Source: Calditrichota bacterium (GTDB lineage Bacteria; CLD3). Taken from it: a stretch of 64,000 nucleotides of DNA. The position numbers and the translations under genes are program-made. The first letter of the stretch is position 1. Every line of letters starts with the position of its first letter. Below the pieces are notes generated by a model. That model worked only from the letters and a program-made list of their open reading frames with translations, had not been told where the DNA came from and made no database searches. Positions 1 through 10,496 of the stretch are shown one piece after another. The DNA is taken from contig QQUF01000048.1 in NCBI GenBank assembly GCA_008501735.1, positions 1 to 64,000 on the forward strand, written 5' to 3'.

Positions 1-2
1 CA

Positions 3-3000
3 AAAATCGACACTTCTGACACAGGTTTTACTTACGACGAGTCAACAGGTTTGATTTCATTTTATGCAATTGATATGCTCGGTTCAGAATATTTGCCAAA
101 CGGCTTCGACCACACTTTTACTTTTGAGGTTCAAATTGATGACTTCAACCTAATTCAATTCTCGCAAGTTGTGAGTTCAAGTGCTTATGATTTAGATGGA
201 AATGGAGTTGTAAACGGTCAAGCAAATGCAGTTGATTTGGGAACAATCAGTTACAACGACGACCCATTTATTTTCAATCCACTTTCAGGAACTTACACAA
301 TCGACCCTAACGGAAGTGGTGCAAACAATTTCACAAGTTTCACTTCGGCAACAGTTTCGATGGACTTGAACGGAATTACCGGAGCTGTAGTTTTCGATGT
401 AAAACCTGGAGTTTATCAAGAGACAGCAGGTGGACCAAACGGTATTCCTCAAATCACAGGAGCAAGTGCAACTAATACAATCACTTTTCAAAATGACGGA
501 AGTGGTGGAGACGTAGTAATTAGTCCAGTTTTGAATGGAGCACCAAATGCTTGTGTTTACTTAAATGGAGCAGATTGGTTGATTTTTGATGGAATCGACA
601 CAGCCCCAGACGTAAACAGCACACAAGGTTATTACGGATTTTACCTTACTGGCGGTTCTGAAAACAATGAAATAAAAAATTGTAATATTTCTTCAGCAGC
701 CAACAATAATTCAAACTACAGAGCAATTTACCAAACACAAACAGGTGGACTTGCGAACAACTCAAACAGCTACCACGACAACGAAATCCACACAGCTTAC
801 TCAGGAATTTACATTTCTGGAGCAAGTACAAACTACGACACATTAAACACAGTTTATAAAAATGACATTCACGATGTAGCACAACACGGAATTTATTTTT
901 ACTACCAAAAAACAGTTAACCTTTGGGGTAATGATATTCACGACATTGGCACAAATTCATTGACTTATGGAATGAATATTTTGGTTTCGAGTGCTAACAC
1001 AACCATCGAAGTTCACGACAACAAAATTCACGGAATCGCAGGAAGTAGTGGACGTGGATTACATTTTGGTGGAAGTTCATCTAAGAAACTTGTTTACAAC
1101 AATGCGATTTATGACTTCTCAACAACAGGTCAAAATTTAGCGATGTTTAATGCAGGAGCAAGTAGTGGTGATGAATATTACTACAATACAATTTACATTA
1201 ATGAGACAAATAGTACACAAGCAGCTTATGGTTTCTTTAATAATTCTGCACAAAACACAATCTTTAAAAACAACATAATTGCAATTGAAAAAGCTCAAGG
1301 ACAAGCGGTTTGTCAAAATAAACCAAATGGCACAATTGGCGATTACAATAACAATGTTTACTTTGTTGACCCAACAAATCAAAGTGCTTCTGTTGGTATT
1401 TTCCAAGGAATTAGTGGGCAATCACTTTTAGATTGGCAAACTGTTTCGGGACAAGATTTTAGTAGCTTCAATGCTGATCCAAAGTTTATTAGTGTAACAG
1501 ACCCACACATTGACCCAACTCAATATTCTCCAGCTGACAACAATGGAGTTCCAATTGCGAGTGTTACTGTTGATATTGATGGAGACACAAGAGACGCAAA
1601 CGCTCCAGATATTGGAGTTGACGAGTTTTCAGGTGTTCAGTTAGCTAATGATGTTGGTATTTCTGGTCCGATTACTCTTAATCCTTCTGCACCAACGAAC
1701 ATTGACCCACTTATTTTAACTGTTACAGTTAGTAACTTCACTGCTACAACTGAAACTTTTGATGTTGTTGCAACACTTGATGGTGGTTCTGCACAAGGTG
1801 GAATTGATTTAGGGGTTACAAATTTGACTCTTGTAGGAAATGCAGATTCAACAATTTCTTTTGCTTGGGGAACTCCAACGATTGGTCCTCATCTTGCAGA
1901 AATTCAAACAACTTTGTCAAATGACCAATTCACTGCAAATGACTATGTCTCAAATCAATTCTCAGTTGCTCAGGGTGCGACAGTTCCTTTCTTGGATACT
2001 TTTGGAGTTGCTGGTGTGACTACTTTAAACTCTGATTTATGGCCTGGACAAGTTGGTGGTAATGGAACAGGAAATCCAGCTGGATTTATTACTACAAATG
2101 CACCAAATCCACCTTCTCCACCAAATGCAATGTTAATTAATGCTGACCCAACGGGCTCAGATACAATTACTTCTGCAATTTTTGACCTTTCTCCTTACAG
2201 TGGAGTGTTTTTAAAATTTTGGTATCAAAGAGGTGGAGGTTTTGAAGCTCCTGATGCAAATGAGTTTTTAAGAACCTGGTATTTAAACAGTAATAACATC
2301 TGGACGCAAGTTCCTGGAGGTGAATTTGTTGGAAATAGTACATTGGAAACTACTTTCACTCAAGTTGATACCCTTCTCCCTCCAGATGCTTATCACGCAG
2401 GATTTAGATTGAGATTTACTGCAAACGGAACAGTCTGTGCTTGTGACGGTTGGGCAATTGATGACGTTGAGTTAGTTCCAAATAATGACTTAAAAGGTCC
2501 AAATATTAACGGATTGGTTGAATTTCAAGATACAGATATTAATGACCAACCATTTGACATTTGGGCGAAAATTACTGACCCTTCAGGAGTTGACACTCCA
2601 AGTGTTCAGTTAAACTGGAAATTCTCTACTGATGCGAATTACAATGTAATTCCAATGACTCCAGCTCCTCTTGATTCTTTCTTTGCACAAATTCCAGCAC
2701 CGAATCAATTTGATGTTACGATTGAGTACTACGTTACGGCGACTGATTTAGATTCCAGTATGAATGTAACAAACCTTCCTGATGTTCCAGGCGGTTTTCC
2801 TCCATATAGTTTTGATGTTCGTTTAATTCCTGCCGGAACCTTAAATGCCCAATCTAATGTTCCTTGTTCGATTCCTCTTGATTGGGGTGAACCAGGTGCA
2901 AACGGAATTGAACTGAAATACGATGATGGAACAAGTGAGTTTCAGTCAACAATTCCAAGTACTCCACCAGGTTTAAATTCTCCTGGACCAGCAGAATTTG

Positions 3001-4940
3001 CAAGTGTTTTTGATATTGCAAATCAGACACAAATTGTCGGTGATGCACAGATTAATTCATTGAGATTTTATGTTGATAACAATGCTTTATCGGCTTCTGA
3101 ATACAAAGTTAAGGTAGTAGATTTTGATGATGTTGCAGGAACCCCTGGAACCACCATTATCTTTGAATCTCCTTTACAAACTCAAGCAGGAAGTGCAGGA
3201 AGTTTTGTAAGTTTTGATATTGCTGACCCTGTAACAGGAGTTGGTCCATCTGTTGGAAATGGAAAATTTTCTATTATCATTGAACAAACAACAGCAGCAA
3301 AAATTTCCCTTGGTGGAGATTTGACACAACAACCTCCATTTACTTATGTAAACAATACTTTTTACATTAAGGCTGTTGGTTCTGCTTGGGCAACTCTTGA
3401 ATCTTTAGGAACTTTCTACGGTCCGTCAATTCCGATGGTTCGTTGTTTTGTTGAGCCTTTGATTGTTGTTGCACCTTCTGTTTCTTCATTCCAATCACAA
3501 TACTTTAAGAAAACTATTGAAAATTCACAAAATGACATTCCACAGTTTTCTAAAGCAAGCAACAGTGTTACAAAATCTCTAACAACAGCAAGAGGAAGTT
3601 TAAGCAAAGCTCGAACAAACTCTAAAGTTCGTAGAACAAGAATCGAAAGACAAAGAACTCAAAGCATTAAAGTTAACAAAAACTCAAACAGTATTAGTGG
3701 TTTGAGTAAAGGAAGTAACAAAATTAATGTTACTCCTTCTTGGGCAGTTTTAGGTTATAACCTTTATCAATTACCTGGTTCAGCCGCAACTTCTCAAGAT
3801 GTTGTAAATACTGGAACAATGATTTATACGGGTGTTTTACAACAATTTGACGATACGAGTGTAATGTCAGATTCAACTTACAGTTATGCTGTAACAGTTA
3901 ATTATGACGTAAATGGAACAAGTACTGAGTCTCCTCCTGGAAATCTCGTTGTTGCAACAACAGGAACTTGTACAACTGGTAATCCTAACATTACAACAAC
4001 TGCAACTTCTGTTGACTTTGGACAAATTCCACTTAACACAGCAAGTGTTCAGACTTTACAAATCAAGAATTCAGGTAATGGAGATTTAGATATTACTTCT
4101 TTCACTCCTTCTGCTCCTTTTACAATCCAAAATCCGCCAACACTTCCTTTCACAATTCTTGCTGGAGATAGTGCGGCAATTGACATTGCAGTTTTCTTAA
4201 CAACTGCTGGTGTTGTAAATGGAACTCTTGACATTGGAAACAACACTGCAAACAACAATCCTTACACTGTTAACTTGACTGCTGACGGAGCTTCTCCTGA
4301 TATTTCAGTAAGTTCAACTTTCTTAAACTTTGGTGGACAACTTTCTTTCCCACAAGGTTCGCCAGTTGTTGGAGCTGATACAGTTACTGTTACAAATACA
4401 GGAAGTGCAGATTTAACAATCTCTGCTTTAAATATCTCAGGAACAAATGTAAATAATTTTGCTGTCACAAATACAACTCCGGTTACTGTTACTCCTAATT
4501 CAAGTGTTGATATAATTGTTGACCTTGCAAATATAACAGCAACTGGGACTTACAACGCTACTTTGGAAATTGTAAATAACGCTCCAAGTGGAAATGTTTT
4601 TGTGAACTTAAGTGCTGATATTCTTATCTTAGGAATTGAAGATTTAGGAAATGCAATTCCAACAGAGTTTAGTTTAGCTCCGAATTATCCAAACCCATTT
4701 AATCCGACAACAACGATTAAATTTGGAATTCCAGAGAAGAACTTCACAAGAGTAGTTGTTTACAACGCACTTGGGCAGTCTGTTAAAACGTTAGTCAACG
4801 AAACTCTTGAAGCTTCTTTCTACGAGCTCAAATGGGACGGAACTGACAACAACGGAAACACTGTTGCGAGTGGAATTTACTTTGCAAGAATGGAAGCAGG
4901 TAAATTTGTTGAAATAAGAAAGATGACTTTCTTGAAATAA
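3..4940 (+). CDS. Giant T9SS-exported surface protein with beta-helix, split Fn3 and ASH domains (5' partial)
   Basis: The frame is open to the left edge, so the N-terminus and signal peptide are missing; 1645 residues remain. Counting from base 3, I see a right-handed parallel beta-helix region at about 95-546 (short N- and G-rich turns, 'ITGASATNTITFQ' start), a CARDB-like domain at about 553-660, a MAM/jelly-roll-like domain at about 661-826 and an Ig-like domain at about 830-943. A fibronectin-III-like fold follows, its two halves (WGEPGANGIELK at about 960; VLGYNLY at about 1249) separated by a long insert and a basic Ser/Asn/Arg linker. Next come two ASPM/SPD-2/Hydin-like beta domains (about 1328-1546) and a C-terminal T9SS type A sorting domain (NYPNPFNPTT...GIYFARM...MTFLK). 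By family knowledge such cargo is exported through the outer membrane and anchored or released. Adhesin or matrix component is an inference; I see no enzyme motif. The next gene is a paralogue. Confidence 0.85.
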   Translation, partial: KIDTSDTGFTYDESTGLISFYAIDMLGSEYLPNGFDHTFTFEVQIDDFNLIQFSQVVSSSAYDLDGNGVVNGQANAVDLGTISYNDDPFIFNPLSGTYTIDPNGSGANNFTSFTSATVSMDLNGITGAVVFDVKPGVYQETAGGPNGIPQITGASATNTITFQNDGSGGDVVISPVLNGAPNACVYLNGADWLIFDGIDTAPDVNSTQGYYGFYLTGGSENNEIKNCNISSAANNNSNYRAIYQTQTGGLANNSNSYHDNEIHTAYSGIYISGASTNYDTLNTVYKNDIHDVAQHGIYFYYQKTVNLWGNDIHDIGTNSLTYGMNILVSSANTTIEVHDNKIHGIAGSSGRGLHFGGSSSKKLVYNNAIYDFSTTGQNLAMFNAGASSGDEYYYNTIYINETNSTQAAYGFFNNSAQNTIFKNNIIAIEKAQGQAVCQNKPNGTIGDYNNNVYFVDPTNQSASVGIFQGISGQSLLDWQTVSGQDFSSFNADPKFISVTDPHIDPTQYSPADNNGVPIASVTVDIDGDTRDANAPDIGVDEFSGVQLANDVGISGPITLNPSAPTNIDPLILTVTVSNFTATTETFDVVATLDGGSAQGGIDLGVTNLTLVGNADSTISFAWGTPTIGPHLAEIQTTLSNDQFTANDYVSNQFSVAQGATVPFLDTFGVAGVTTLNSDLWPGQVGGNGTGNPAGFITTNAPNPPSPPNAMLINADPTGSDTITSAIFDLSPYSGVFLKFWYQRGGGFEAPDANEFLRTWYLNSNNIWTQVPGGEFVGNSTLETTFTQVDTLLPPDAYHAGFRLRFTANGTVCACDGWAIDDVELVPNNDLKGPNINGLVEFQDTDINDQPFDIWAKITDPSGVDTPSVQLNWKFSTDANYNVIPMTPAPLDSFFAQIPAPNQFDVTIEYYVTATDLDSSMNVTNLPDVPGGFPPYSFDVRLIPAGTLNAQSNVPCSIPLDWGEPGANGIELKYDDGTSEFQSTIPSTPPGLNSPGPAEFASVFDIANQTQIVGDAQINSLRFYVDNNALSASEYKVKVVDFDDVAGTPGTTIIFESPLQTQAGSAGSFVSFDIADPVTGVGPSVGNGKFSIIIEQTTAAKISLGGDLTQQPPFTYVNNTFYIKAVGSAWATLESLGTFYGPSIPMVRCFVEPLIVVAPSVSSFQSQYFKKTIENSQNDIPQFSKASNSVTKSLTTARGSLSKARTNSKVRRTRIERQRTQSIKVNKNSNSISGLSKGSNKINVTPSWAVLGYNLYQLPGSAATSQDVVNTGTMIYTGVLQQFDDTSVMSDSTYSYAVTVNYDVNGTSTESPPGNLVVATTGTCTTGNPNITTTATSVDFGQIPLNTASVQTLQIKNSGNGDLDITSFTPSAPFTIQNPPTLPFTILAGDSAAIDIAVFLTTAGVVNGTLDIGNNTANNNPYTVNLTADGASPDISVSSTFLNFGGQLSFPQGSPVVGADTVTVTNTGSADLTISALNISGTNVNNFAVTNTTPVTVTPNSSVDIIVDLANITATGTYNATLEIVNNAPSGNVFVNLSADILILGIEDLGNAIPTEFSLAPNYPNPFNPTTTIKFGIPEKNFTRVVVYNALGQSVKTLVNETLEASFYELKWDGTDNNGNTVASGIYFARMEAGKFVEIRKMTFLK

Positions 4941-4962
4941 GAAATCAAAGTTTGATTTTTTC

Positions 4963-4992
4963 AAGGGCAAGATTTTAATTAATCTTGCCCTT
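4963..4992 (+). terminator. Rho-independent terminator after first surface protein
   Basis: A perfect 12-bp stem (aagggcaagatt / aatcttgccctt, loop ttaatt) is followed by a run of T. It lies 22 bases after the stop codon and separates the two paralogous surface-protein genes into independent transcripts. Confidence 0.85.
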
Positions 4993-5063
4993 TTTTATTT
5001 TGATGAGTTTGAATGAAACTTCTTCTCCACAAACGATTTTAAATTGGTATTGTTTTTGCTTAT

Positions 5064-5090
5064 AAGTATTTCGAGATCTTGGAAATACTT
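5064..5090 (+). promoter_or_regulatory. Hairpin in the leader of the second surface-protein gene
   Basis: Perfect 9-bp arms (aagtatttc / gaaatactt) with a 9-base loop lie 28 bases before the start codon and 16 bases before the ribosome site GGGAGG (5107-5112). There is no T run, so it is not an ordinary terminator. A leader structure affecting mRNA stability or translation, or an operator dyad, are both possible. Confidence 0.4.
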
Positions 5091-5118
5091 AACTAATTAA
5101 AACCTTGGGAGGTTTTGA

Positions 5119-8100
5119 ATGCTCTTAAATTATAAAAGTTGGAGACTCGGACTTTTAACATTTTTGACATTTTACATTTCAGGAGTTAACGCTCAAACAA
5201 TCGACAAAGACGATTTAAAAGAGAAGAACAGTGAAACTTTGCAATTTGACTCAACTTTTAGAAATAGTATTTTTGAAGCAAAAGCAGTCAAAACTATTGA
5301 CTTAAAACTTGAAGATGAGAATGAAATTGGTAACGCTTTTTTTAGCGAAGTAAACAGTAGTGATTACACTTCAACTTCAAATCCAACTGATACAATGTTT
5401 TCTAGTGGACCTGATAATTTTGGTTATCAATGGGAAAGTAGTTACGACAGTTCTGCACAAGTAAACTTTACTGATATTTCAAACGACCCACTTGCAACAA
5501 ATTTGAATCTTTTTGGCTACGACTACGAAACTGTAACCTTGCCTTGGAGTTTTCCATTTTACGACAGCACTTACACGGAAATTCACGTTTACAGTGTTGG
5601 AGTTATAAAATTTACTTTCTCTTTCATTTACGTCTCAAATGGATTTAGTGGAACTCCTCCAGCTTTTCCAAATAACGATAACCCAAATAATGCAATTGCT
5701 CCATTTTGGGATAATATGAATGCTAACGGAAATATTTGGTACTACGAATCTTTAGACGGTGAAAAAGTCATAATCCAATGGGAAGAATCACAAATTTGTT
5801 GCGATCCAACAAACCCCAAAAATACTTTTCAAGTAATCCTTTGGCAAAATGGGACTATTGAATTTCAGTACGAAGAAGTGAACGATTCGAATGTAACAGC
5901 AACAATCGGAATCGAAAATTATGCAGGAAATGACGGACTACAAGTTGCAAACGACGAACCTTTTTTGAAAGACAGTCTTGGAGTCATTTTCTTTGCTGAC
6001 AGTTCACCAATCATCAGTCATTCTCCTTTGAAAAACACAACTAACACTTCAAATAATTACACGATAACAGCACACGTTCTTGACACAGGTTCTATTAATT
6101 TTACAGAACTTTATTGGAGGACGAACTCCTCAAGTAGTTTCACTGTTCAGTCAATGCTAAATGTCGGAGGAACGATTTACCAAACTCAAATTCCAGCACA
6201 AGCTAACGGAACAACAATTCAGTACTACATTCGCACAGAAGACAACGATTTGAACGAAACATTGCATCCTTCAAACGCTCCAAATGAATTTCATAATTTT
6301 ATCGTTAGTGCAACTCTACCGCCTGAAAATCTTTATGCATTTTCAAATATTGATTTAGAAGTTCCATTAATTTGGGAAATCCCAAACTCAAATGTTACTC
6401 CTCCAATTGCTCCAATTAACAGTTTTGCTTACACCAAAGTTGGAAATTCACAAATTGGTTTCAACGGTGCAGAAGGAATGTTTGCTACAAAATTTTCATT
6501 AAGCAAAACTCAAGGGCTTTCAAAAATCAAACTTAGGTTTTTGGAAAATGAAATTAGCAATTACACAGTTAGTCTTTACGATGTTGGAAGAGGCGGAAAG
6601 CCAAATCAATTTCTTGGAGTTATCGGTCAAGGGCAAACAGAAGGCTTTGAGGAAGAAGTAGAATTAAGTTTGGAAAACCCTTCTCAAATCGCTGAAGGAA
6701 GTTTCTTCGTAGTAATTTCTCAAGACAGTGAAAACTCTTTCGCATTAGCTTCTGAAACGGAAAACGAAATTCCTGCAAACACATTTTTTGTCAGTGGAAA
6801 AGGTTTTGAAAATTGGCAGTCTTTCGAGTCCGTTTCAATCAACAAAATTCCGCAAATAACAATCAAAACTGAAAGTCTAACTCACGAAAATAAATTCATT
6901 CCTGAGAGACAAAACCCGAAGTTAAAACTTTCAGAACAAGATTTAAGAGAATCCCAAAACATTACTTCTTACTTGAGTTTTAATAAACCTAAAAACTCTC
7001 AAGTGAAAGCTATTTCAGTTGCAAGATTTTTATCGAAAGGAATTAATTTTAGTGGCAAAAAGACAGGAAATCAAATTTTATCTTTAGGCTTGTCAGCTTT
7101 CAAAATTTATCGCTCAACTAATCCAACTGATTTAGTCTCTCCAACGAATAATTTTCTCATTTATGAATCGCCAGATGCAATGGTTTTAAGTTATTTGGAC
7201 AATGACCCAAGTTTGGTAAATGGAACAGAGTATTTTTACGCTGGAACTTCTGTTTTTATAGATTCCGTTTCAGGACAAGTAATTGAAAGCAGTCCTTCAA
7301 ATCTTGCTTCGGCGACTCCTTTAGATGTAATTCCAACTCAAGCACCAACAAACTTTTCAGCAATTTTGAATGGCTCTTTGGTGGATTTAGCTTGGACAAA
7401 TCCGACTTTAAACGTTGACAGTACAACTGTTGATGACTTAATCGGAGCAAGAATTTACAGACGAGACAACGCACAGCAGAACGGTTTTGTTCTTTACGAT
7501 TCTGTTGCTGCTCCGAATGAAACTTACACTGATGTAAATCCGCCAATTGATGCGACTTATTATGTTGTGGCAGTTGATTTGGGCGGAAATGAAAGTCAGA
7601 GAACTAACACAGCAAACACTTTTTACATCGCAGGTCTTGGAACTCCAATCTTTGAAGACAGCTTAGAAAGCCCTTCAAATTGGACTTTTTTTAATAACGA
7701 CCCAAGTGTAATTTGGAATGTTGACGCAACACCAAGCAATGTCCAAGGAACGGCAATTCCTTACTCTGGAAACGCCTGTTTAAATTACAACAATGGAGTT
7801 GATTTCTCATCTTTTGGAAGTCCGAACAGTGGAAGTGTTGTACTGAACCAAACAATTGATTTAACAGGTGTTGTATCGCCGAATCTTTTCTTTTGGACAC
7901 TTTACGAATCAGAATTCGGAAGTAATTACGACCAAAAGTGGGTGGAAATCAGTACGGATAATTTTCAAACTACAATCTTAGACACACAACTTTTTGTGCT
8001 AAATATTAACTCAGGAACTTGGGTTCCAACTGTAATTGCTCTTGATTCTTCTTGGCAACAAATTCAGTTGCGATTTAGGTTTGATTCTATTGACGGAATT

Positions 8101-10428
8101 GGGAATGGCGGAGCAGGTTGGTTCATTGATAATTTGGGAATTTACACGACAGCAGATTTAATAGGACCAGTTTTTGCAAACGAAACTCAAATCGGGAAAA
8201 CAGATGATTTTACAAATCACCAAGTTATCCAAGTTTCGGTTTCAGACCCTTCTGGGATTGATTCTGTTTGGTTAAACTACCGAGTAGGAAACACAGGAAA
8301 TTTCACAACCAAAGCAATGTCTTTTTCTGGCGGAAACACCTACATTGATTCGATTCCTCCACCAACAAACTTAACTTCTGATACAGTTTGGTATTTTTTC
8401 AAAGCTAATGACCTCTCAGATAGTTTGAATACAAGTCATTCTCCGTCTAATTATTTGAATAACCCAAATTCAAATTTACACTTTTACGTAGTTAGATTGC
8501 TTCCTTCTGGAACTCTCACTTTTGAACCAACTCCTGGAAATATTCATTTAGAATGGGGAATTCCAGGTGCAAACGGAATTGAGTTAAAACGTGATGACGG
8601 AACAAGTGAATTTCAGTCACCAATTCCAAGTTCATTGCCAGGTCTTAACAATCCTTCTCCTTCGACCTTTGCAACCAAATTTGATATTTCTTCACAAACA
8701 CAAATTAGTGGAAATGCACAAGTTAGTTCTGTCAAAATCTTTTTTGCAAACGGCGGAAGTGCTGGTGCGGAATTTAAAGTGAAAATTTATTCTGCTGACC
8801 CAATAACTTTACTTCCTGACGTTGTCCTGTGGGATACTTTAGCAACTCAATCAATTTTTGGTAATTTCATTTTGTTTGACCTTCCAACCCCTGTAAATGT
8901 TGGAAATGGATTATTTTTTGTTGGAGTAGAGCAGACCACAACAAACCAAATCTCACTTGGAGGAGATACAACTTTCCAACTTCCTTATGGCTTTAACAAC
9001 AACACTCACTTCATTCAAGGGTTTCAAACGAGTTGGTCTGCAACTGAACTTTTGTCGCCGATTTATGGTCAAGTAATTCCGATGATTCGTTGTTTTGTAG
9101 AACCTGTAACTACACCAATTGCAAGTTCAAAGGCGAATAAAATTACTTTTGAGTCTTTGAATTTTAAAGGAAAAAGCAAATCAGTTTCAAAAGTAAATCT
9201 TCTTTCTCAAAAAGACTCGAATCAAATTTTTGAAAATCCTTCTTACACAGTTTTAGAATACAATCTTTATAAAATGAACGGCTCTGCAAACGATGCTAAC
9301 GAAGTAGTTACAAACGGTTCTGTAATTTATGTCGGAACGGATTTGTTTTTTGATGACACAAATGTTTTGCCACTAAATCTTTACAGCTACGCGATAACCG
9401 TTACTTACGACGTAAATGGATTAAATGCATTTTCTGAACCCGGAAACTTGGTTATTGGAACTCCGCTTCCAAATGGAGGTTTCTTACTTGCAAATACTTT
9501 GGACTTCGGCGGAATACCAGAAAACACATCTGAGACAAAAGATTTCGTAATTCATAACATCGGGAATCTTGATGTAAATGTTTCAGCAATGAATTTTAGC
9601 ACACCGTTTACGCTAAGTTCAACTTCTCCTTTAGCTCCTCCGTTTACAATTACTGCTTTTGATTCGGTTACAATTTCCGTCTCTTGTTCTTTAAGTAATA
9701 TTGGAGTTGAAACAGGAACAGTTGACATTGTAAATGATTCACCACTTTCACCTTACTCAGTGAGTTTAGTCGCTGAAGGGATTAACCCTCAGATTTCAGT
9801 TAATTCACCTTTAATTGATTTTGGGGTTTTAGGGCTTGGTTCAGCAGATTCTGTTTTTGCTTCAATTAGTGTTACAAATGATGGCACAACTGATTTGGTA
9901 ATTTCAGGGTTTAATTTTAGTGGCTCAAATCCAACATTTTTTGCAAATACGAACCAACTTCCAATTACAATTTCTGCAAACCAAACTTCTCAAGTTGACT
10001 TTGTATTTTTACTCGGAACAGTTCAGAATCCTAGCATTTTCAGTACAAATCTTGAAATTGAAAGTAATGCTCTCAACACACTTGGAGTCATAAATTTACT
10101 TGCAAATGTTCAAGTTGTAAGCATTGGCGAAAGTGAAAACCTGATTCCAACAGAGTTCAGTTTGCAGCAAAATTATCCAAACCCGTTTAATCCAACAACT
10201 ACAATTCGATTTGGAATTCCACAGCGAAGTTTTACAAAAATTGTAATTTACAATGCCTTAGGACAAAAGGTGAAAATTCTCGTTAACAAGACTTTAGAAG
10301 CCTCTTACTACAATTTAAAGTGGAATGGAATCGATGAGAATGGAAATACAGTTTCAAGTGGAATCTACTTTGTCAAAATAGAATCGGGAGATTTCTCTCA
10401 AGTCAAAAAAATGACTTTCTTAAAGTAG
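5119..10428 (+). CDS. Giant T9SS-exported surface protein, paralogue of upstream gene
   Basis: 1769 residues, ATG behind GGGAGG. An N-terminal Sec signal peptide (hydrophobic core LGLLTFLTFYISGVNA, cleavage before QT) is followed by a nidogen-like beta domain (about 100-294), Ig-like domain (about 295-395), a first split fibronectin-III domain (halves near 414 and 661 with a nested domain at about 435-584), an intact Fn3 (about 735-850), a MAM/jelly-roll-like domain (about 844-1011), an Ig-like domain, a second split Fn3 (about 1131 and 1378, nested domain about 1151-1331), ASH-like domains (about 1453-1668) and a T9SS type A sorting domain. From the second split Fn3 onward it matches the upstream protein closely (for instance NGIELK.DDGTSEFQS and IPM.RCFVEP in both), so the pair arose by tandem duplication with different N-terminal modules. 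Role likely adhesion or extracellular matrix; no catalytic motif seen. Confidence 0.87.
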   Translation: MLLNYKSWRLGLLTFLTFYISGVNAQTIDKDDLKEKNSETLQFDSTFRNSIFEAKAVKTIDLKLEDENEIGNAFFSEVNSSDYTSTSNPTDTMFSSGPDNFGYQWESSYDSSAQVNFTDISNDPLATNLNLFGYDYETVTLPWSFPFYDSTYTEIHVYSVGVIKFTFSFIYVSNGFSGTPPAFPNNDNPNNAIAPFWDNMNANGNIWYYESLDGEKVIIQWEESQICCDPTNPKNTFQVILWQNGTIEFQYEEVNDSNVTATIGIENYAGNDGLQVANDEPFLKDSLGVIFFADSSPIISHSPLKNTTNTSNNYTITAHVLDTGSINFTELYWRTNSSSSFTVQSMLNVGGTIYQTQIPAQANGTTIQYYIRTEDNDLNETLHPSNAPNEFHNFIVSATLPPENLYAFSNIDLEVPLIWEIPNSNVTPPIAPINSFAYTKVGNSQIGFNGAEGMFATKFSLSKTQGLSKIKLRFLENEISNYTVSLYDVGRGGKPNQFLGVIGQGQTEGFEEEVELSLENPSQIAEGSFFVVISQDSENSFALASETENEIPANTFFVSGKGFENWQSFESVSINKIPQITIKTESLTHENKFIPERQNPKLKLSEQDLRESQNITSYLSFNKPKNSQVKAISVARFLSKGINFSGKKTGNQILSLGLSAFKIYRSTNPTDLVSPTNNFLIYESPDAMVLSYLDNDPSLVNGTEYFYAGTSVFIDSVSGQVIESSPSNLASATPLDVIPTQAPTNFSAILNGSLVDLAWTNPTLNVDSTTVDDLIGARIYRRDNAQQNGFVLYDSVAAPNETYTDVNPPIDATYYVVAVDLGGNESQRTNTANTFYIAGLGTPIFEDSLESPSNWTFFNNDPSVIWNVDATPSNVQGTAIPYSGNACLNYNNGVDFSSFGSPNSGSVVLNQTIDLTGVVSPNLFFWTLYESEFGSNYDQKWVEISTDNFQTTILDTQLFVLNINSGTWVPTVIALDSSWQQIQLRFRFDSIDGIGNGGAGWFIDNLGIYTTADLIGPVFANETQIGKTDDFTNHQVIQVSVSDPSGIDSVWLNYRVGNTGNFTTKAMSFSGGNTYIDSIPPPTNLTSDTVWYFFKANDLSDSLNTSHSPSNYLNNPNSNLHFYVVRLLPSGTLTFEPTPGNIHLEWGIPGANGIELKRDDGTSEFQSPIPSSLPGLNNPSPSTFATKFDISSQTQISGNAQVSSVKIFFANGGSAGAEFKVKIYSADPITLLPDVVLWDTLATQSIFGNFILFDLPTPVNVGNGLFFVGVEQTTTNQISLGGDTTFQLPYGFNNNTHFIQGFQTSWSATELLSPIYGQVIPMIRCFVEPVTTPIASSKANKITFESLNFKGKSKSVSKVNLLSQKDSNQIFENPSYTVLEYNLYKMNGSANDANEVVTNGSVIYVGTDLFFDDTNVLPLNLYSYAITVTYDVNGLNAFSEPGNLVIGTPLPNGGFLLANTLDFGGIPENTSETKDFVIHNIGNLDVNVSAMNFSTPFTLSSTSPLAPPFTITAFDSVTISVSCSLSNIGVETGTVDIVNDSPLSPYSVSLVAEGINPQISVNSPLIDFGVLGLGSADSVFASISVTNDGTTDLVISGFNFSGSNPTFFANTNQLPITISANQTSQVDFVFLLGTVQNPSIFSTNLEIESNALNTLGVINLLANVQVVSIGESENLIPTEFSLQQNYPNPFNPTTTIRFGIPQRSFTKIVIYNALGQKVKILVNKTLEASYYNLKWNGIDENGNTVSSGIYFVKIESGDFSQVKKMTFLK

Positions 10429-10459
10429 AAAATTACCAAAATTTTCAGGTTAAAATTAA

Positions 10460-10490
10460 AAAAGCCGAAACTTTTACAGTTTTGGCTTTT
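10460..10490. terminator. Bidirectional terminator between converging genes
   Basis: A 13-bp stem (aaaagccgaaact / agttttggctttt, one G-U pair, loop tttac) is flanked by A runs on the left and T on the right. It can end the plus-strand surface-protein gene and also any minus-strand transcript from dnaE. Confidence 0.75.
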
Positions 10491-10496
10491 TAGTTC

